This document shows, piece by piece, positions 46,764-58,534 of a stretch of DNA of 64,000 nucleotides. Position 1 is the stretch's first letter; each line of letters opens with the position of its first letter. Below the pieces are notes generated by a model, which was given only the letters and a program-made list of their open reading frames with translations, did not search any database and was not told where the DNA came from. The DNA is from Dactylonectria macrodidyma (taxonomy: Eukaryota > Ascomycota > Sordariomycetes > Hypocreales > Nectriaceae). The stretch covers positions 744,001 through 808,000 of the forward strand of contig JAGMUV010000007.1 of assembly GCA_020744425.1 (NCBI GenBank). Reading direction: 5' to 3'. The position numbers were made by a program, and so were the translations under genes.

Positions 46764-48466
46764 ATGTCCGAGAAGTCAGCATACAAGTCTAACAGCCCTG
46801 ACCCGGAGCAGGCGGAGCCTCAGGTTCCTTACTCCCGCTGGGCTGCACTCTTCGGCGGAAGCAACGTCACCATCGGCCCCCGCATCGCTGGACTACCTGA
46901 CTACGTTAAGAATGAGGTTTCAGACAGCGAGGACTCAAGCTCAGCCATTCTCAACAAGCAAATAGCGGCCGAGGATGGTTCAGCGATTCAATACCGAACC
47001 TGCTCGTGGCAGAAGACTGCTGGCTTGCTCTTCAGCGAGTACATCTGTCTGGCCATTATGAGCTTTCCCTGGTCGTATAGTGTGCTCGGACTGGTTCCTG
47101 GCTTGATTCTGACAGTCGTCGTTGCCGGTACAGTCTTGTATACCAGTCTTGTGCTTTGGAAGTTTTGCCTCCGTCATCCCGAGGTGCGTGATGTTTGTGA
47201 CCTCGGCCAGACACTTTTCTGGGGCAAAGAGTGGGCTTGGTGGGGAACTGCGGTGATGTTCATCCTGAACAACACCTTCATTCAGGTAAGTAAGAATCGT
47301 CTTAGAGGGCCATATCAGCACCTAACTGTCCTGTAGGCTCTTCACGTCCTCGTGGGTGCCAAGTACCTCAACACGATGACGGAGGCCGACGATGTTGGCC
47401 ATTGCCGTACAGTGATGTTCTCGGTCATCGTCACTATCATTTGCTGGATCGGGTCGCTTCCCCGTACCTTTGACATGATGTCGAAACTCGGCACGGCATC
47501 AGCAATCTTTACCTTCATCTCGGTCCTTCTCGCTGCTGTATTTGCAGGTGTTCAGGGCAAGCCGTCTCTGTATGACCCCAGCACCCTGGGCGAGCCCATC
47601 GTCACAGCCTTCCCAGTTAAAGGAACGACATTCGTCAATGGCATGTCTGCCTTCCTGAATATCAGCTACACCTTTATCGGTCAGATCACTTTGCCCAGTT
47701 TCATTGCTGAGATGCGTGACCCTCGGTAAGTCATCCGTTCGCTCTCACTGGCGCGACGAATATTAACACCACCATAGCGACTTTCCCAAATCACTTTGGG
47801 CTTGCACCATCGCCGAGATTTTTGTCTTCAGTATCGTTGGAGCTGTTGTGTACGCCTACTCGGGCAACCAGTACGTGACTGCACCGGCATTCGGCTCACT
47901 TGACCCCGTGTATAAGAAGGCCGCGTTCTCGTTCATGATTCCGACCATCATTTTCTTGGGCACCCTCTACGCTTCGGTGACAGCGCGCTTCGTCTTCTTC
48001 CGCGTATTCCGAAACACTCCCCATGTCAACAGCCACACCGTAGTGGGCTGGGGCTCGTGGGCTGGCATTTTGCTGGCGACCTGGATCTTTGCTTTCATCA
48101 TTGCTCAGGTCATTCCATTCTTCAATTCTCGTAAGCTTCTTCAACTTTGACAATTCTCACCATCAATGATTGACCGCTGACACTCACCTTGTAGTGCTCT
48201 CCGTCATGTCGTCTCTATTCGACTCCTGGTTCGGATTCATATTCTGGGGTGTGGCATTCTTCCGAATGCGCACAGCAGACAAGCAGGCGGGGCGAAGACA
48301 CAGCGCTGTTACGGACTGGCTGGGCATTATTACCAACGTGTTCTTGATCGCGGTGGGTATCATGTTCCTGACAGTGGGAACATATGCGAGTGTACAGGGA
48401 ATCATTGATCAATTCGAAGCTGGGGCCGTAGGCGGCGTGTTTTCTTGCGCGAGCAACGGAATCTGA
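46764..48466 (+). CDS. Neutral amino-acid transporter, AAAP family (Mtr-like)
   Basis: Four exons: 46764-47285, 47337-47725, 47778-48130 and 48195-48466; all introns are 51-64 nt with GTAAGT/GTAAGC donors; 511 residues. The first 75 residues are hydrophilic and cytosolic, followed by about eleven membrane spans, the first starting at TAGLLFSEYICLAIMSFPW, a typical AAAP opening where the backbone of the unwound helix binds the substrate. Later spans include SAIFTFISVLLAAVFAG and the loop SLPRTFDMMSKLG. The length fits the family (450-520). In Neurospora the related mtr permease imports aliphatic and aromatic amino acids at the plasma membrane; substrate range here is inferred. The second exon is not rare in codon use, and no defect is seen. 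Confidence 0.92.
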
Positions 48467-48743
48467 TGGACGATCTGGATTGATATAAAATGTAAGCTCA
48501 AGGAGGTGGGGGGGCCTTAGTTTTTATCAAACCGTTCAAACGCCAATCAATATATTTTTGACATTGTTCGACATATCGTGTTGCGATAATTCAGAAGCTA
48601 GAAGTCGTTGATTGCGTGGGCATTAGGCGTTCACCAGCTGAGCTACTTTGCATCAATGCTGCTGAAGATTGCTAGCGGCGGGGATACAGAGGCCTCGGTA
48701 TCGTGTATTCATGGCACCCTGCCTCGATTTCCCGCCGACAAGG

Positions 48744-49309
48744 ATGAAGAGAATGAAGAAGTCAAGACCCTCCGTGGTATTCGACTGGAAGTTGCATGAA
48801 GTCAACAGAAGCAAGGGAATGAAGTTGAGTTAGGAAAAGCAAGTCTTCAGCCTCAGACCCGTGGCGCCACCCGCACCTGCCAAGCCTGCCGAGAAGTATG
48901 TTGGGCGCACGTTCCCACTCTTAAATTCGGTCACGATCGTGAGTCTAGGCCTGGCAAGTGGCATGTGCCAGACAAACTGTAAAAGCCTAGCTTCAATTAA
49001 AAAGATTCATAGCAGCTTCATCATGTTTCATAGTCAGGAAAGCCAAAAGTAGTTTCTCACGACTCACTTTTCTATGAAGAAGATCCTGATCATTCAGTTG
49101 AAAGGCAGACGGCCCCGGGGTTCGTAGATGCAATTCCTGTCAATGATTTCTCCGTCTTCCAAAAAATGCATGATCCCACTTTGGATGAATTGATGGACAG
49201 TGTCTCCGCTTATGAGACGTACTGGACCAAGAAGACTGCAGACTTTACCAACAACCCCATCACGAGTGGAGTACGACAAGGCGACCCGGGACCTGGAGTC
49301 AAGCCCTAG
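48744..49309 (+). pseudogene. Unrecognised two-exon coding unit, interrupted by a stop (probable pseudogene)
   Basis: A GTGAGT donor at 48939 and CATAG acceptor at 49033 join two open segments in frame (48834-48938 and 49034-49309). Together they read EKYVGRTFPLLNSVTI, then SGKPKVVSHDSLFYEEDPD, later DPTLDELMDSVSAYETYWTK, ending PGPGVKP and TAG. The composition and splice fit are strongly protein-like. Going upstream in the same frame, a TAG at 48831-48833 follows RPSVVFDWKLHEVNRSKG, and an ATG lies at 48744. Either the TAG is a nonsense mutation, or it is part of an intron end (TTGAGTTAG) and the true 5' exon is missing. The family is not recognised. It lies just downstream of the transporter on the same strand. 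Confidence 0.5.
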
Positions 49310-50368
49310 AATCATTACATTATGATTTTATTTCCTTTTGGCTCGTCGGCGATCTGGACCAAAAGACAGATAAAATCATAACTGCCAGTAGCAACCTGCT
49401 TCCATGTGCGCCAATGGCTGAGACGCGGTTAATATGCAGTTAATTGAGCATATGGTCTGGGGCTAGGGCGAGCCAACCCTCGTTAAACACATCAAGAGGG
49501 GACGTGGATCCCTGGCTACAGCTACAGTGCCATGTGAATCTTGGCGGGCCGTGAGGGTCTGGATACATTTGAATGCAATTGGTCTCGTATCCGTATACTT
49601 TGTATATCCGCGAGATCTCAGATGGCGAATTGACCCAGATAACCCAAGCCGTCACCATAGACCTCAACCTGGATCATCATTCAACAAAGCAGAAGTGAAA
49701 CATGCCCACAACCCACAATAAATACGCAAGTACGTACTTTCAGTAAATAGATGCCTAAACATAGGGGCGGGGAAATTGACGAAAAAGAGGCTTCCAACAA
49801 ATACCGAAAGATCGTATGGAAACCCATGCTCATCCCCGGAACTCGACGGCTCCGAATGGCACCACTCTCACCACTTACGCCTCCCGGCCTCCCGCGCCCC
49901 TCCGAAAGCTTGGGCGAGATGTGGCCACCCCGTCGGAGCTGCATTTGTTTGTTGCAGCGGCCCCTCAGCGTTTGCCTTTGATGGAATCGCTGCCATCCAT
50001 CTCGCCACGCCGCGCAGCCAGCCGCCTGCCAGCTGCCACGATTGGTCCGATTGTCACTATTGCCCCGCATACTCCCCAAAAGGTTGGGTCGGAGCTGTCC
50101 CAGTAGCCCCCTCAAACGGGCCCGATCCCCTGAAAGCTGCCCCTAAATTTTCACCGCCTTCCAAGTAACCTCCCGGACCCCCTGGTCAATTGTCCCGCCT
50201 CACCTCACCCTCAACGACGGCCTGGTGCATTTTGCACACCTATTTCAACACCACGCTCGCTCTCGCGCAAATCAGCCTGCCGCGTGTCCTTCCTCTTACC
50301 TCGCCTCTCGTCATTTATCCGGAGCCTCCATCGCCCAAAAAGTGCTAAGAGAAAGAGAAACACCAACG
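49310..50368. other. Intergenic, promoter and leader of the desaturase gene
   Basis: About 1 kb with no gene. Frames at 49751-50168 are chance frames without motifs. The 150 bases before 50369 are CA/CT-rich, in keeping with a leader. Confidence 0.65.
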
Positions 50369-51657
50369 ATGACTTCCCGCGCCTCCGCCACCGTTACGTC
50401 TAAGGGCGAGAAGCCAGCAACTGGTGATGATGCTGGCTCCAAGGCCCACGACTTCTTCTGGACCTACACTGAGGAGCCCCATCGAACCCGTCGCCTCGCC
50501 ATCATCAAGGCTCATCCTGAGGTTTGTGCTCGCCCGCCGCCACCTCCAATTGACCCCTCCAGCCAGACCTTCCTGCTAACGGTTCTCCTGCGCAACAGAT
50601 CACTAAGCTCTGTGGCCCCGAGCCATTGACCAAATGGGTCGTCCTTGGTGTTGTCACCCTCCAGGTTGTCCTCGCTTGCCTCCTTCACGCGACACCATTC
50701 TGGTCTTGGAAGTTCTGGGCCGTCGCCTACGTCTTTGGCGCGACAGCCAACCAGAACCTCTTCCTCGCAATCCATGAGATCTCGCACAACCTGGCCTTTA
50801 AGAGCCCTCGCCTCAACCGCCTTATCGCCATCTTTGCCAACCTACCTATCGGTGTCCCATACAGCGCTTCGTTCCGAGTACGTACTTCTGCCATACACTT
50901 TACATCTTTCCTGGAGCTTGCCCAAGATTTTACCTTGGCAAGGGATGCCATTTTGTTGAGTCGAAATACTAACTTGTTGCCTCCCCAGCCCTACCACCTG
51001 ACCCACCACAAGTCCCTCGGTGTGGATGGCCTCGATACCGATCTTCCAACTGCTCTCGAGGCTGTTTTCCTTGATTCAATTCTCGGAAAGTCCTTTTTCT
51101 GCACCTTCCAGATCTTTTTCTACGCTCTCCGCCCCATGGCCGTCTACCGAATCCCTTTGACGAACCTCCACGCCCTCAACGTCTTCGTCCAGGTCGCCTT
51201 TGACTACGCCCTCGTCCGCTTTGCTTCTCCCAATGCTCTCCTTTACCTCCTCGTGTCCTCCTTCCTCGCAGGAAGTCTCCACCCCCTCGCCGGACACTTC
51301 ATCGCCGAACACTACGTGTATGAGACCGTCACTCCCACCCAGCAAGATCCCGACAACCGCATTCCTATCCCTGAGACATTCTCCTACTACGGCCCACTGA
51401 ACTTCTTCACCTACAATGTCGGCCTGCACAATGAGCACCACGACTTCCCCGCCGTCCCTTGGACCCGCCTCCATGCCGTCCGCGACATGGCCCCTGAGTT
51501 CTACGACACCCTGCCTCGCCACGAGAGCTGGGTCTACGCCATCTGGCGCTTCATCTTAGACCCTAATGTCGGCATGACTTGCCGCGTGAAGCGCAAGGAG
51601 GGTGGCCGCATCGTTGGCGGTGCCGTCAACTGGAAGGACTCGGAGATCCAGGCTTAA
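50369..51657 (+). CDS. dsd1: Sphingolipid delta(4)-desaturase (Des1/Dsd1 family)
   Basis: Three exons: 50369-50521, 50599-50877 and 50989-51657, with GTTTGT/ACAG and GTACGT/CCCAG borders (branch ACTAAC); 366 residues. The N-terminal lipid-desaturase segment (DFFWTYTEEPHRTRR) is diagnostic. All three histidine boxes are present: HEISH (110-114), HLTHH (147-151) and HNEHH (291-295), which hold the di-iron centre. Hydrophobic spans flank them (for example VVLGVVTLQVVLACLL). The enzyme introduces the 4,5-trans double bond into the sphingoid base of dihydroceramide at the ER, the branch leading to glucosylceramide in fungi. The length matches the family. No anomaly is seen. Confidence 0.96.
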
Positions 51658-52586
51658 GTCTGTTTAGCACCTCCGAGATTTAAAACGGGAACTTTTTTTT
51701 TTTTTTGCGCCTTTTTGCACGGTCCCTGAGGTCAAGGATCGCCATGACAGGAAGTTGGCGTACATTCTGTGAATTTTTTTACGCCTTGTATTGAACGAAA
51801 AGCGGGTGGGCTGTCTGCTGTCTCGGTGCTCTAATGTCACCCCTGGGGGGTTTGCATGAAGCTTGCAAGGGAGGTATCGTAATGACAAGTACCATAGGAC
51901 GCACGGCGTTTATAGTTTAGGTTGGAAGATAGATGACGATTGTCGGGCGACCTCCCCATTGAATATAGTATGAAGATGATGTCTGGGTTGTCCATCTCTT
52001 AAACATCACTATCTCCCCATTGCCAGGTTGACCACACCAGGCTCAGTCGAGGGAAATACGACCAGTGATGCAAGGATTCCAGGCAACTGAAGACGCCAAG
52101 GTTACCAGCTAACAAAAAAAAAACAATGACAGAAAAAAAATTAAAAACAAAGCAAAAAAGTAGGCAGCTAGAGTATACACAGGGGCGTGTCGGACAACTT
52201 TCGTCTCCTCAGCCGGGAGCCCCATGGCCATCAAGGATATTCAACCACTTCCGTTACCCACGATGCCTTCGCCGGCATTCTTTCATTTGCCCCATCATTT
52301 GCTATTCACTCCCCCTTGTCCCGTCTCCCTGTCTGCGTGCGCGCTGTTTGCCTGCCCAGTATCCCAGCATGTAACAATCGCCGATGCGCCCAGGCGGACT
52401 CGAATAAAGTATGTTCATTCAGTCCATGACTTCATACACGGATGACCAGCCCGTTCGGGGTGTTGATCTTCCTTATGGCCTCGATCATATTCATCACCCC
52501 CTTGGACCCTGCCAGCCTACGAGCGTCCTGCCCATGCTTGGACGCTTCTCTGCAAAGGACGTTGATTGTGGAGCCGTAGTCTCTTT
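51658..52586. other. Convergent intergenic region
   Basis: 929 bp between the desaturase (plus) and VAP (minus) genes; both 3' UTRs must lie here. It has T and A homopolymers (about 51693-51706 and 52114-52145). No gene is seen. Confidence 0.7.
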
Positions 52587-53786
52587 CTAGAAGAAGAAGT
52601 AGGCGAGCAGGAAGCTGATCAGGCATAGAAGTGCCGCGATCTGCACTGGAACTCCCTCGACGGTTTGTTTCACAGCCTGATTCGTCTTCGAGATGACCTT
52701 CTTCGCATCGTCAACAGAGGGGGCCTTGACATTGCGTTGTCGGAGGCCGCTCTCCTTTAGAGAAGCAATCTGGAGTTCAGCCTGGACAAGCTTGGCCTTC
52801 AGTTCCTCGATTGTCGTGTCAACAGCAGAGGCAACAGCGGTGGTGGCCTGGGAGATTGCGCTCTTAGCCTCGGGCTTCTCCTCAGGTTCCTCATCCTGCA
52901 CAGGGGTATCTTCGTTGGGGTAGGGTGGAGGAGCGGTGGATGGAGAAGTCTCCTCGGTAGCACTGGGAGAAGAGAACGCCCGAGATGCTTCAGGGGTCTC
53001 ACTGGCCTGATTGGATAACGTTGTCAGCAGTCAAAATCCATGCGCCAGAAAGCCGCCTACTTACTCCGTTCGACAGATTGTGCTGCTTGCTGGGTGTCAC
53101 CGCTACGGGGCGACTCGCGCTCTGATCGTGCTCGGGGTTCGCCGACAACCAGTTGACGCGGATCTTTCGCTCTTGAAGGAGTCCCTTATCGGTCGTGTCC
53201 AACTTTGTGATTACCATTAGCTTTCGCATACCACAAGTTTGAGCAATGAGAAGTCCATACCACGTTGGCGATGCTAGCAAACTCCTTATCGGAGGTGATG
53301 GGCGCGGACTGAACCAGGAACTTGTCTCGACATCTCGCATCTATCGGGGGCTCCGTCTTCATGGCCTGGAGTAGCACTGTGTGACGCTTAGTTACCTGAC
53401 CTCCGTATTGGGGACACACCAAAACCTACCGGTGACATCAAAGGCCTGACCGGCCTCGATGCGGCCTGCATTTGGTCGGACACAGTATCTAAAGGAGTCG
53501 TCAGGAAATCGAATCTAGAGAAGCGAGGCAGAGGGGCGTACTGTTTCGGCGCAGTAGTTTTGACCTGGGATTGAAGTGAGTAGAGCTGCCAAAGGCGCGA
53601 TGGTCAACAGGAGCGCATACCTTGAAGGCGACGGGCACGGTGTTGGGGTTCTTGATGGTGAGCGTCTGCGCTACCTCGGCAACAAATGGTCCTACGTTCC
53701 GAGTTAGCCTGGCTGTGTCTCGCGTGCTCAGCGGCGGGTCACGTACGCTGGAAGCTCAGTTCGAACGGCTCGATCTCGACGGACAT
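52587..53786 (-). CDS. SCS2: VAMP-associated protein (VAP), Scs2-like ER contact-site protein
   Basis: Seven exons on minus: 53786-53747, 53691-53621, 53564-53542 (23 nt), 53488-53430, 53376-53261, 53202-53065 and 53006-52587; 288 residues. Residues 1 to about 122 are the MSP domain: EIEPFELSFQRPF, TLTIKNPNTVPVAFK, and the surface strand VKTTAPKQYCVRPNAGRIE that binds FFAT-motif ligands. A P/E/S-rich linker follows, then a coiled coil (about 211-236, IEELKAKLVQAELQIASLK), and a C-terminal tail anchor (about 270-288, IAALLCLISFLLAYFFF). VAPs sit in the ER and tether it to the plasma membrane and other organelles while recruiting lipid-transfer proteins. The acceptor of exon 6 could alternatively lie 15 nt upstream, adding five residues. 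Confidence 0.93.
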
Positions 53787-55496
53787 GGTTGCGAGGTTTT
53801 TGAGGTAAAGATTCGGTGTCGGCGGTGAGCGGAAGTGTCGCGAGATGCGCCGATGCGGTGCAAGATTGGTGAGCTGCGGTGGGAGAGGCGGCAGACGAGA
53901 GGAAACGTGGCCGCGATGGGTGGCAGCAGGAGGATGACAACAGGAGGGACACGACTGTAGAGCAGCAGGTGATGCGCGGAGCGGTCGTGGGAGAATAGAG
54001 TGCGCGGAACAAGGGGACGGGACAAAGTATCGAAGGATGAGATTATTAATTTGCCGTTGTTGAAGCTGAAAAGATGGCGTCGTTACAGTACTGTAGTTAG
54101 GAGGTGTCGACTACGTAGTATGCTCTGGCTGTCGTCACAGCGTAATTGCTGGGGAGAGAGCCAAGTTGCCTTCTCCCGTTCGTTGCTGGAGGGCGCACGG
54201 GCCATTTCCATCAAACCACCCACTCCCACTTCTCCCCCCCGAGTGGCGCCCACCACGAAACCAAAACCCGCCAAGTTGAGTTGACGCAAAGCAGCCCGCC
54301 GGACATCACGACATGCGTGCAGCTGCACCGAAACTGACAGAAACACGCACAATACGGGCCAACTTTGCCCGACATAATTCCCACCGCCTTGTGCTTCTTT
54401 ACACGCGCCCGAGCCTCTCCCATTCGCTTTTCCTTATCTTGGTTTTTTTTTTTATCGCCGTCGTCAGCGGCAACCGCTTTCCTCTCCTGTTCGCTGGTTC
54501 CAGCCTACCGGTCTACCACCTACCGTCGCCTAGGTAAACCAGGGTTGTCAAGGCTGGCCTATTACAATATCCCGGCGGCCAAGTCAAATAAAGCAACCAC
54601 TAAAAGAAGCTCCGCCAGGAGCCTGTCGAAAACGAGCCCTTGTTCTGTTACTTGTTGTATGTGCGACGATTGTTGAACGCCTAGGCATGGACTGAACTGG
54701 CAAAGAGCTGGCAACTTTGCCTATGACAAGAGGAAAGCCTGTGATTCCGAATTCCGACACTAGACGGCCGCCCCCATACGTAGACGGGTTATGTTGGTAG
54801 TGCCAATGCCCCATTACAAACAGAGGCCACAGCCAGTGATGTCAAAAACAAGAATTAAGCACTTTTTAAAGCTGGCTATGACGCAGGCTCAATTGGATCT
54901 GCCCTTCCATAGCCCATGGTAGGATTTACAATTTAGCTTGAGACATGGATCTAACACGGGAGCAACCCCGAGATCGAAGGCCCGGACCGGAACCATCCAT
55001 TGCGGGAAGATCGATGCAAATATTGAAAAGTTCGTCTTCTATGAAATGAACACTATCTTTTTAGAGAAAGCGCCAGGATAAGGACGATTAAATCATAGCA
55101 ACTTCATTCCTCGCCTTGGGCGTGATGCTGATCAATCATCTCGCACCCAAACTTCGCTGACATCACGCAGTTGGCGGTTAGCCGTGGTACTACCGGCAGC
55201 ACGTCACTGAGGCACCTGTTGAATGACGTCTCGTGCTAAGTTAGGCACACTTACTAGCCACAATTCATCCAAGCACTCCCATACACACCCACTCACACTG
55301 ACAGGCAAGGCAAGTCTTGATACAGATCGCTTCTGGATTTCATACCTTAGTAGCGACGGGGGCATTCCAGAATTGGAGAGAAAGACCAGATACGTGCATC
55401 ATTCATTGAGCTACTACCATCGTACAGCCTCATTGCCCCTCACTCGCCTCAACCCCACCACCAACATCCTCAAACAACCCCATCCTCACCGCCAAG
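53787..55496. other. Divergent promoter region
   Basis: 1.7 kb between the VAP gene (minus) and the UBX gene (plus). No coding signal is supported. The region holds both promoters. The last 90 bases are C/A-rich like a leader. Confidence 0.65.
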
Positions 55497-56621
55497 ATGC
55501 CTTCCGATTTTGACACGCTGATCGACATGGGCTTCGACAAGGAGCGTGTCGAGCTCGCCGTCAAGAAAACCGGAGGCCGTAAGTTTTTCACTCGCGATTC
55601 CGGCGTCCGCCGTGGCTGACAGGCGTCAGTGCAGGGGGCTCTCCAGTGGCTCGAAGACAACCAAGACAAGTCTATCGACGACATCAAGGCTACCGCAGCT
55701 GCAGATGCTGAAGACGACGAGGAAGAGGGAGAGACCAAAGCCAAGATCGCTGAGCTCGAGACTGGTGTAGTCCGCTCCCTTGTCTGCAATGACTGTGGCA
55801 AGCTCTTCCGAGACCAGGATCTTGCCAGCTATCACGCCTCCAAGACGTCAGTCTCCCGCACGAGCCTCCTTTTTGACGACCCCAACATCGTGTTGACCTG
55901 AGATTCTAGTGATCACACCGACTTCTCCGAGTCAACTCAGGAGATTGCTCCGCTGACCGAGGATGAGAAGAAGGCCAAGCTCGAGGAGCTCCGTGAGCGC
56001 CTAAAGGCTAAGAAAGCTCGCCAGTCTGAGCAGGACAAGGAAGAACACAAGCTAAACGAGGTACGACAGTCTTCTGTCAGCTCTGGTCACTACGAGTGCA
56101 CCGATTAACATTCGCTTATCCAGAAAATCCGCCAAAAAAACACGAAGGAGACGCATGAGGCAAAGGAGGAACTCGCACGCAAGGAACAGATCAAGGAGGC
56201 CGCTCGCAAGCGGCAGGAGAAACTCGACGACATTGATGCCAAGAAGCGTATCAAGGCCAAGATCGAAGCCGACAAGGCCGAGCGCCGCCGCAAAGCTGAG
56301 GAGGCCAAGGCAGCCCGTGAAGGCCGAGCTCCCGATGCTGCTCCTGCGTCCGCTGCCCCCGCCGCCGCGGCTTCTCGACCCAAGGCCAACCACAACGAGG
56401 CACGACTCCGCCTTCAAACCGACTCGGGTAACATCATGAAGACGCTCCCCGCCGAGACGACATTGTTTGAGCTTGCTCAACTGCTGCAGACCGAAACCGG
56501 CAACGCAGTGACAAGCTTCTCGACCACGTTCCCTCGACAGACCTTTGAAGGTAGCGTGGATTTCTCCAAGACCTTGAAGGAGGCTGGCTTTGTCCCCTCG
56601 TCAGTCCTGATTGTCAAGTAG
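55497..56621 (+). CDS. UBA - C2H2 zinc finger - UBX protein, Cdc48/p97 adaptor (UBXN1/SAKS1-like)
   Basis: Four exons: 55497-55578, 55630-55846, 55910-56060 and 56124-56621; 315 residues. Residues 1-40 are a UBA domain (LIDMGFDKERVELAVKKTGG, then GALQWLEDN) that binds ubiquitin. A C2H2 finger follows, with Cys80, Cys83, His96 and His102 (VCNDCGKLFRDQDLASYHAS). A long K/E/R coiled coil spans about 115-215, then an Ala/Pro spacer. The UBX domain fills the last 80 residues and carries the FPR loop (TTFPRQTF) that inserts into the Cdc48/p97 N-domain. The domain order is that of animal UBXN1/SAKS1, which links ubiquitylated substrates to p97. The exon 2 acceptor at 55629 was chosen because it gives TGGLQGALQW; a later CAG would break the frame. 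Confidence 0.93.
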
Positions 56622-57101
56622 ACAGCTAGAACAACCAGTTGTGCGGGACATGCATGGCACGGCGTTTGCAAATGAGCAGCAAGGGGGCTTCCAATGATGA
56701 GAAATATGAGTGTATAGTATGGTGGTGTGGCTTACAAAGGGGACGGGGTTCATCGCAATCCAAAAGTGCAGTATTCAGAAAAGAATCATCGCACAAATAT
56801 GACATGACAATACGACCAACATTCATGCACCACTTTCACTTTCACTTGCTGGGCGATCCCATTGTTGAACTGCAAACCACCCATGGCGGGACTTTTTTTA
56901 TCAGAGCCGTTTAACTGACCAATTCTCCCTCCGCGAACTCCGTTGAGAGCATTCATCATATTCTCGTATGAAGGAAGCTACTCTGTCCAGGGCGCAGGAT
57001 ATCGTGCCCTCTCCATCCTGTATGTTCGATCGATTGGAAACCCCGAAGCCATGCAGTTGAAGTACAAAGAAGCAAGGAAACAGGCGTCATGACATAACTG
57101 C
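56622..57101. other. Convergent intergenic region
   Basis: 480 bp holding the 3' ends of the UBX gene (plus) and the P1 gene (minus). Nothing else is seen. Confidence 0.75.
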
Positions 57102-57677
57102 TTAGTCGAAGAGACCGAAGCCCATGTCCTCGTCGGACTCCTCCTTCTCTGTGATGGGTGTCAGCACACACGAGAGGTTGTGAAATTGGGGTGCCGGGGG
57201 GATTCAACGTACCAGACTCAGCCTTCTCCTCAGCGGCCTCCTCAGCGGCGTCACCACCGGCAGCAGCACCGGAAGCACCACCAGCGGCGGCAGCACCACC
57301 ACCGGAGCCGACGTTCACGAGGAGGTCCTTGACGTCCTTGCCCTCGAGAGCCTACACACAAAAAATCCCCAGTCAGAAAATCCCAAGTTCCAAAGTCGTC
57401 GCGCAGGACTATCGGGTTGAGCAATCGGGTCGTACCTTGGCGAAGATGGAAGTCCAGATGGGCTCGACATCCTGCACCTTAGCGGCGGAGATGAGGGTCT
57501 GGAGCTTGTCGGCCTGCAGGTTCGCGATCACCAAATTAGCCATCACCACAAATTTCGAGTGCGCACGGCGCGGGGCAGCCGGGTCGTGGGCGGCGGGAAA
57601 GGACGTACGGTGATCTCGACGCCATCATCGGCGAGGATCAGGGCCGCGTAGGACGATGCGAGCTCGGCGTGAGACAT
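57102..57677 (-). CDS. RPP1: 60S acidic ribosomal protein P1
   Basis: Four exons on minus: 57677-57609, 57513-57436, 57351-57213 and 57148-57102; 110 residues, the usual P1 length. The N-terminal helical dimerisation domain is recognisable ([40 protein letters not shown]). It is followed by the Gly/Ala-rich hinge ([19 protein letters not shown]) and the invariant acidic end [14 protein letters not shown]1 pairs with P2 and docks on P0 to form the ribosomal stalk, which recruits and activates elongation factors. The invariant C-terminal motif is split off in a last exon of 15 codons. The codons are strongly biased to C-ending forms, as in highly expressed genes. Confidence 0.98.
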
Positions 57678-58534
57678 TGTGATTGAATTCTGGCGATGCA
57701 GGTGTGGGATGGAGAGTCTGCACTGGCGTTGTGGTTTGGATTCGAATATCACCAAGAGGCTTGCCACAGAAAATTACCCTGGTCGAAATTAACGGGTTGG
57801 AGGGCTTCAAGACCTAAAGTGGAGGGTGAAATAGTTTCTCCGTGTTCCGGATGCACAAAGATGCGTGGGTCTGGTCTATGATTGGCTGGTATACCGTAAG
57901 CCAATCCAAGGCCACATCATCGCCAAGGGAGGATACTCGAAAGGCGAAGAGGGTCTCGACGCACGTACCCCACCCCGCTGAGCTCGCTCTGCGCCATCCT
58001 TTCCCCCCCACCATTGATTGCTCTTTATCCATTATCGCTGGATGATGTACTAGCAAGAACCGAGTGACAACATCCCTGGTCCGGAAGGCAACGCCGCAAT
58101 CGCTGAACAGTAGACGCTTGACTTCGGACTCTTGGCAGCTTGCAAGCCGACTTGGGCCTACAAATCCGCTTGCAACCCTCCCAGCGATAGCCTTTCCCTT
58201 CTCAAGCAGCACTTCCTCCTCCTCACCCATCTTGTGGTTCATGGCAATTCTTCCGTGGCCTTGACGCCCAGCCAATTCCCATTTCCTTGATCCCAACTCC
58301 TCCACCCCACCACCATCCGCCCCCGTCTCTCAACCCCGCCGCCACCTCTCGCCTCAGCGTCCATCACTCATTGCTGCCCGGAGGCTCTGGGTACAACGTC
58401 TGCTCAAACTCTTACCGCTCGGCTCCCGACGGCTCATCAAAGCCTATCATCTGCAACATCTCCTCTTAGCAATCGCGCCCCGGCCTGCATTGGACTCGCT
58501 CTTGTGCTACAGGCAGAGCCTCAACTCCGGGACA
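57678..58534. other. Divergent promoter region between P1 and UPF0662 genes
   Basis: 857 bp shared by two divergent genes. No coding signal is supported, although a minus frame of 163 codons (57814-58305) overlaps it without motifs. The half next to 58535 is C/T-rich (58270-58420), as expected of a leader. Confidence 0.65.

Noticed and set aside
48626..48645. tRNA A-box-like sequence on minus (TAGCTCAGCTGGTGAACGCC)
   Set aside because: No T-arm or B box follows within tRNA distance and no acceptor stem pairs; at most a tRNA-derived fragment.
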